NCBI GenBank assembly: GCA_937927565.1
Contig: CALBDV010000537.1
Location: 1-7,029 of the forward strand
Direction: 5' to 3'
Length of the DNA stretch: 7,029 bases
From: an uncultured Holophagales bacterium
Lineage (GTDB): Bacteria; Acidobacteriota; Thermoanaerobaculia; UBA5066
Shown: positions 4,501 through 7,029 of the stretch, one piece after another
How positions within the stretch are numbered: the stretch's first letter is position 1
How the letters are laid out: every line of letters starts with the position of its first letter
Program-made: the position numbers and the translations under genes
The notes under the pieces: generated by a model
What the model was told of the DNA's origin: nothing
Database searches by the model: none
Seen by the model: only the letters and a program-made list of their open reading frames with translations

Positions 4501-7029
4501 AGACGTTCGCGGTCGCCCTGAGCCTCAACAGCGGGTCGACCATCCTGGCGCCCGGCGCGGGAACCGGGACGATCCAGAACGACGACCCGGTCCCCTCCAT
4601 CACCATCGACGACGTCTCTGCCCTCGAGGGGGATGTCGGGCCGACCCCCTTCACCTTCACGGTCTCCCTCTCGAACCCGACCGCCCAGACGGTCACCGTC
4701 AACTACGCGACGGTCGACGGGACGGCCACCGTCGCGGACTCGGACTACGTCGCCGCGTCCGGGACCCTGACGATCCCGGCCGGGACCTCGAGCGCGCCCC
4801 TCACGGTGAACGTGAACGGAGACACGGCCGACGAGAGCCTCGAGTTCTTCGCGGTGAACCTGACGAACGGGGTGAACGCGGGAATCAGCGACACCCAGGG
4901 CCAGGGCAGCATCCAGAACGACGACTCGGCCACGCCCTCGTTCTCGATCGCGAGCGTCTCGCAGGCCGAGGGGAACGCCGGCGCGACGACGTTCACCTTT
5001 ACGGTGAGCCTCTCGCCGGCGGCCGCGGCGCCGACGAGCGTGACGGCGACGACGTCGGACGGGTCGGCCACGACGGCCGACAACGACTACGTGGCGAACG
5101 CGCAGCTCGTCAGCTTCCCGACGGGCTCGACCTCGCAGTCCTTCCAGGTCACGGTGAACGGCGACACGAAGAACGAGCCGACCGAGGTCTTCTCGGTGAC
5201 GCTCAGCGGCGCGAGCGCGGGCACGACGATCGGCAGCCCGGCCGCGACCGGCACGATCACGAATGACGACCCGATCCCGTCGATCTCGATCGGCGACGTG
5301 GCCGCGCTCGAGGGGAGCTCGGGGACGACGCCGTTCGGCTTCACGGCGACGCTCTCGAACCCGAGCTCCCAGACCGTCACGGTGAACTTCGCGACGGCCG
5401 ACGGGACCGCCACGACGGCAGGCGCCGACTACGCCTCCGCGGCCGGCACTCTCACGTTCAGCCCGGGGGTCACGACGCAGCCGCTGCCGGTGAACGTCAA
5501 CGGCGACGGGACGGACGAGCCGGACGAGACCTTCTTCGTGAACCTCAGCTCCCCCTCGAACGCCACGGTCGGTGACCCCCAGGCCCAGGGGACGATCCAG
5601 AACGACGACTCGACGACTCCGACGTTCTCGATCGCGAACGTCTCCCAGGTGGAGGGGAACGCCGGGACGACGGTCTTCGCGTTCACGGTGAGCCTCTCGC
5701 CGGCATCGGCCTCCGCGACGGGCGTCTCCGCGACGACGTCGGACGGGTCGGCGACGACGGCCGACGGCGACTACGTGGCGAGCACGCAGGCGCTCGCCTT
5801 CCCGATCGGCTCGACCTCGCAGACCTTCCAGGTGACGGTCAACGGGGACACGAAGTACGAGCCGACCGAGGCCTTCGCGGTGGCCTTGAGCGGACCCACC
5901 GGCGGAGCGGCCATCGGCGCAGGAGGAACGGCCTCGGGGACGATCACGAACGACGACGTCACGCCGTCGATCTCCATCGACGACGTCGCGGCGCTCGAGA
6001 CGAACGCGGGGACGACCTCCTTCGCCTTCACGGTCTCTCTGTCCAACGCGAGCTACCAGACCGTCACCGTCGACTGGGTCACGGCGAACGGGACGGCGAC
6101 GACGGCGGGCTCCGACTACGCCGCCGCCGGCGGGACGCTGACCTTCCCGCCCGGCGTGACGACCCAGCCGGTGACGGTGAACGTCAACGGCGACTTGACC
6201 GACGAGCCGGACGAGACCTTCTTCGTGAATCTCTCGAACCCGGGGAATGCCACGCCCGGGGACGTCCAGGGGCAGGGAACGATCCAGAACGACGACTCGC
6301 CCATCCCGACGTTCACGATCGGGAACCTCTCGCAGGCCGAGGGGAGCGCCGGGACGACGGTCTTCACCTTCACCGTGAACCTGGCGCCGACCGCGGCCTC
6401 GCCGGTCTCCGTTCAGGCGGCGACCGCAGACGGGACGGCGACGGCGGCCGACGGCGACTACGTGCCCAACACCCAGACCCTGTCCTTCGCCGCGGGCGTC
6501 GCGTCGCAGCCGTTCTCGGTCACTGTGAACGGCGACGGGACGTTCGAGGCGGACGAGGCCTTCTCCGTGGTCCTCTCGGCGAACAGCGCCGGCACGGCGA
6601 TCGGCGCCGGTGGGACGGCGACCGGGACGATCACGGGCGACGACCCGCAGCCGGCCGTCTCCCTGGCGGACGTCTCGGCCCCGGCAGCATTGGTCGGGAG
6701 CACGACCTTTGCCTTCACTCTCACGCTCTCGAACCCGAGCTCGCAGCCGGTCACGGTCAGCTGGGCGACGGCTGACGGCACGGCCTCGGCGGCGGCGGGC
6801 GACTACGTCGCGGCGAGCGGGATGGTCACATTCCCGCCCGGGACGACGACGATGACCTTCTCGATCACGATCACGACCAACGCGACGAGCGGGCCGCCGA
6901 AGACGTTCTTCGTGAACCTCTCCGCGCCGGTGAACGGCACGATCGCCACGGCCCAGGCGGTCGGCACGATCCTCCCGGCCGTCGCGCTGGCAGAGGCGGT
7001 GATTCCGGTCCTCGGAGGTGCGGGCGCCG
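1506..7029 (+). CDS. Giant secreted beta-helix / Calx-beta repeat protein, 3' end cut off by the window edge
   Basis: An uninterrupted frame runs from ATG 1506 to the edge: 1841 codons with no stop. Order: Sec signal peptide (1-31); two-cysteine cap and CSFHAAIQSVNA motif (52-70), the counterpart of the CSLREAI motif in many surface beta-helix proteins; right-handed parallel beta-helix (to about 566) with repeats such as NLISGN (219), NNLIGTD (243), NTIGPGNVISGN (272) and NTIGG (481); a linking module (about 567-686); one divergent Calx-beta unit (688-804); nine more in alternating A/B types (805 to about 1827); and a tail beginning VIPVLGGAGA (1832-1841). Calx-beta domains bind calcium and often form stalks on surface or adhesion proteins. 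The helix might bind polysaccharide, but I see no enzyme active-site motif, so adhesin or matrix protein is the best guess. The mature part has only four cysteines (52, 59, 159, 363), none in the Calx-beta array. The architecture is clear; the function is inferred. Confidence 0.93.
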   Translation, partial: MFIPSCRVLARTAGSLLVAAFLTVPASEALAATFTVNENGSATDLTGGTGACATTNGGCSFHAAIQSVNAQGPGPHTIAFSIAKVTLAANLPTILVPVTIDGGGSRTEIVGGPGPGPGAFGSIILGSTSGTSTVKNLVIGYMSGAGISIVDGGKTVQNCRIGTDTTGTIAHPNSGAGITVTTTALGPYPVPVPPPVQPPDISAVLPTLVGHASDAALGNLISGNQGLGVDISGERTVKVTVANNLIGTDVAGTAAIPNGLGGVKIVGNAFANTIGPGNVISGNASPVADGVSIGGKVWEPNVVKGNIIGPAKDLSTNLGNWRTAIVVDSTRYDPVYPGQVATIGPGNTLGFALEDGVSITGACEKVQLFGNFIGLAPDPNNASVFIEMGNGRDGVRIGTSGVSPADPTTSGHLIGGTTAQDRNVISSNGTVAIPGGSGIHLATSSATNITIQGNVIGRDGVNLADHGNSRDGITITGGGNNTIGGVSPAAANIIAGNGRNGVKITAGGNGWANLVLGNSIFGNHRLEDGLGIDLDYDQEGVDPADNSTPGPDPNTAYANYGQNAPVVGSGVNAPHYDPITGNLVVDWTLDTAPSIPVTIQFFTSDAAGFAGNGEGRTYIGFIAVVTDGAGHAEGVAPVTPPSPLDSRGLYLTMTATSTNPVADLPGPSAAGPANNTSEFSNAVQVPNPGVLQLSSAVYGVGEAGPTATITVTRTGGSDGAVSIDYATSDGTAGQPLDYLTASGTLNWADGDSVSKTFTVTIQNDTVFEGNETVNLTLSNPGGYAELGPVASAVLTISDNDLQPVISIGDASGLEGNVGTTPFTFTVSLSNASTQTVTVNYAAAAGSATTPEDFQASAGVVTFTPGVTSQPVVVLVNGDTTEEPDQNFFVNLSGPSNATVLDGAGEGTIQNDDAPSPTFSVGDVTQSEGNAGTTTYAFTVSLIPASATPETVTATTADGTATTADGDYDAKVQVLSFPAGATAQTFSVTVNGDTKREPDETFAVALSLNSGSTILAPGAGTGTIQNDDPVPSITIDDVSALEGDVGPTPFTFTVSLSNPTAQTVTVNYATVDGTATVADSDYVAASGTLTIPAGTSSAPLTVNVNGDTADESLEFFAVNLTNGVNAGISDTQGQGSIQNDDSATPSFSIASVSQAEGNAGATTFTFTVSLSPAAAAPTSVTATTSDGSATTADNDYVANAQLVSFPTGSTSQSFQVTVNGDTKNEPTEVFSVTLSGASAGTTIGSPAATGTITNDDPIPSISIGDVAALEGSSGTTPFGFTATLSNPSSQTVTVNFATADGTATTAGADYASAAGTLTFSPGVTTQPLPVNVNGDGTDEPDETFFVNLSSPSNATVGDPQAQGTIQNDDSTTPTFSIANVSQVEGNAGTTVFAFTVSLSPASASATGVSATTSDGSATTADGDYVASTQALAFPIGSTSQTFQVTVNGDTKYEPTEAFAVALSGPTGGAAIGAGGTASGTITNDDVTPSISIDDVAALETNAGTTSFAFTVSLSNASYQTVTVDWVTANGTATTAGSDYAAAGGTLTFPPGVTTQPVTVNVNGDLTDEPDETFFVNLSNPGNATPGDVQGQGTIQNDDSPIPTFTIGNLSQAEGSAGTTVFTFTVNLAPTAASPVSVQAATADGTATAADGDYVPNTQTLSFAAGVASQPFSVTVNGDGTFEADEAFSVVLSANSAGTAIGAGGTATGTITGDDPQPAVSLADVSAPAALVGSTTFAFTLTLSNPSSQPVTVSWATADGTASAAAGDYVAASGMVTFPPGTTTMTFSITITTNATSGPPKTFFVNLSAPVNGTIATAQAVGTILPAVALAEAVIPVLGGAGA
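1599..3203 (+). other. Right-handed parallel beta-helix region (pectate-lyase-like fold)
   Basis: Residues about 32-566. Short rungs carry regularly spaced Asn and Gly, in the pattern N-x-I-x-G-N followed by G-V-x-I and then N-T-I-G or I-G-T-D. Examples are NLISGNQGLGVDISG, GLGGVKIVGNAFANTIG, NVIGRDGVN and NIIAGNGRNGVKITAGG. The pattern is typical of secreted beta-helix proteins. The end is marked by GLGIDLDYDQEGVDP followed by a proline/asparagine-rich run and GQNAPVV, the usual exit sequence of this family. A proline-rich insertion interrupts the early rungs at residues 186-199. Confidence 0.85.
3204..3563 (+). other. Beta-rich linking module between the helix and the Calx-beta array
   Basis: Residues about 567-686. 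It contains the recognisable pattern VTIQFFTSDAAGFAGNGEGR, then TYIGFIAVVTDGAG, and ends LTMTATSTNPVAD ... NNTSEFSNAVQV. In surface proteins with the same kind of beta-helix this block commonly follows GIDL...NxPVL and ends in TATDPxGNTSEFS. It is probably an immunoglobulin-like sandwich acting as a rigid adaptor; no separate function is known to me. Confidence 0.7.
3567..3917 (+). other. Calx-beta unit 0 (divergent founder-like unit)
   Basis: Residues 688-804. It shows standard Calx-beta landmarks: VGEAGPTATITVTR, SIDYATSDGTA, DYLTASGTLNWADGD, FEGNETVNLTLSNP and ending LTISDND. It belongs to neither the A nor the B subtype that follows, and is more like Calx-beta domains in general. It does not look like a product of the later tandem expansion. 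Confidence 0.85.
3918..4598 (+). repeat. Calx-beta dyad 1 (A1 3918-4256, B1 4257-4598)
   Basis: A1 begins ISIGDASGLEGNVGTTPF, contains SLSNASTQTVTVNYA and ends EGTIQNDD. B1 begins FSVGDVTQSEGNAGTTTY, contains TATTADGTATTADGDYD, LSFPAG and VNGDTKREPDETF, and ends TGTIQNDD. Unlike later B units, which end TIT(N/G)DD, B1 ends in the A-type IQNDD, so its last residues look borrowed from an A unit. Confidence 0.85.
4599..5282 (+). repeat. Calx-beta dyad 2 (A2 4599-4940, B2 4941-5282)
   Basis: A2 begins ITIDDVSALEGDVGPTPF and carries VNGDTADESLEFFAVNL, a variation of the DEPDETFFVNL stretch seen in A3 and A4, ending QGSIQNDD. B2 begins FSIASVSQAEGNAGATTF and ends TGTITNDDPIPS. Each unit is 114 residues. 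The start-to-start distance from dyad 1 is 681 bases for the A units and 684 for the B units. Confidence 0.85.
5283..5969 (+). repeat. Calx-beta dyad 3 (A3 5283-5624, B3 5625-5969)
   Basis: A3 begins ISIGDVAALEGSSGTTPF and has the full acidic stretch DGTDEPDETFFVNL, ending QGTIQNDD. B3 begins FSIANVSQVEGNAGTTVF, has VNGDTKYEPTEAF and ends SGTITNDD. By my hand alignment A3 and A4 are identical at about 86 of 114 positions, far more than A3 and the B3 beside it. Confidence 0.85.
5970..6656 (+). repeat. Calx-beta dyad 4 (A4 5970-6311, B4 6312-6656)
   Basis: A4 begins ISIDDVAALETNAGTTSF, with the usual Glu kept but the following Gly changed to Thr, and keeps DLTDEPDETFFVNL and QGTIQNDD. B4 begins FTIGNLSQAEGSAGTTVF, carries DGTFEADEAFSVVL where other B units have DTKxEP, and ends TGTITGDD, with Gly replacing the Asn of the NDD motif. 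The B end therefore starts to degenerate in the last complete dyad. Confidence 0.85.
6657..6980 (+). repeat. Terminal Calx-beta half-repeat A5, degenerate cap without acidic ligands
   Basis: Residues about 1718-1825. The A framework is clear (LTLSNPSSQPVTVSWATADG, DYVAASGMVTFPPG, KTFFVNLSAPVNGT). However, the LEG glutamate is replaced (APAALVGS), DEPDETF is replaced by SGPPKTF, and the closing QNDD is replaced by VGTILPA. These are the positions expected to coordinate calcium, so this unit probably does not bind it and may serve as a cap. Confidence 0.8.
6981..7029 (+). other. Start of a probable C-terminal sorting/anchor segment
   Basis: After the last Calx-beta unit the sequence reads AVALAEAVIPVLGGAGA before the window ends. 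A Pro-Val/Thr-Leu-Gly type motif after the last domain, followed by a hydrophobic stretch and a short Arg-rich end, is typical of C-terminal sorting signals such as IPTL-CTERM and related types. Only the motif is visible; the hydrophobic helix and basic end would lie beyond the edge. Confidence 0.45.

Noticed and set aside
4022..6781. A series of similar 85-115-codon minus-strand open frames spaced about 684 bases apart
   Set aside because: They repeat only because the Calx-beta DNA on the other strand repeats. None has a convincing ribosome binding site or independent protein pattern.
3918..6980. A possible CRISPR array or mobile-element repeat
   Set aside because: The repeat period is 681-687 bases, in frame with one protein, and is explained by the Calx-beta units. 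There are no short repeat-spacer units, transposase or terminal inverted repeats.

Overview
The window comes from a very GC-rich bacterium whose third codon positions are almost all G or C. The GC content, the surface-protein architecture and the Val-Ile-Pro-Val-Leu-Gly-type C-terminus suggest an acidobacterial (Thermoanaerobaculia-like) or similar environmental genome. That placement is an inference; no taxonomic marker gene is present.

Layout: two genes on the minus strand occupy the left side, one very large gene on the plus strand occupies the right, and a 298-base divergent intergenic region separates them. From the left edge: (1) positions 1-733, minus, the N-terminal 244 residues of a cytoplasmic signalling protein with a HAMP-like segment, a GAF domain and the start of a coiled-coil linker, whose output domain lies outside the window (my best guess is a class III nucleotide cyclase); (2) positions 734-844, a short gap with two GC-rich hairpins; (3) positions 845-1207, minus, a 120-residue DUF4342 protein with a hydrophobic segment and a charged tail; (4) positions 1208-1505, the divergent control region, with a small AT-richer island and GC-rich leader hairpins; (5) positions 1506 to the right edge, plus, at least 1841 codons of a secreted repeat protein.

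The secreted protein dominates the window. It has a Sec signal peptide, a right-handed parallel beta-helix of about 530 residues with the N-x-I-x-G-N / I-G-T-D repeat style, a linking beta-rich module of a type that often follows such helices, then ten Calx-beta units. The last nine units are not equivalent: two subtypes alternate strictly (A-B-A-B-A-B-A-B-A), giving a higher-order repeat of 681-687 bases. The final A unit has lost the acidic residues expected to bind calcium and leads into what looks like the beginning of a C-terminal sorting or anchor segment. The stop codon is probably only a few dozen codons beyond the window.

Nothing in the sequence ties the secreted protein functionally to the two minus-strand genes beyond adjacency. 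I see no rRNA, tRNA, CRISPR array, insertion sequence or attachment site. The most noteworthy item is the alternating two-type Calx-beta array with its degenerate terminal cap, not a new enzymatic or defence system.
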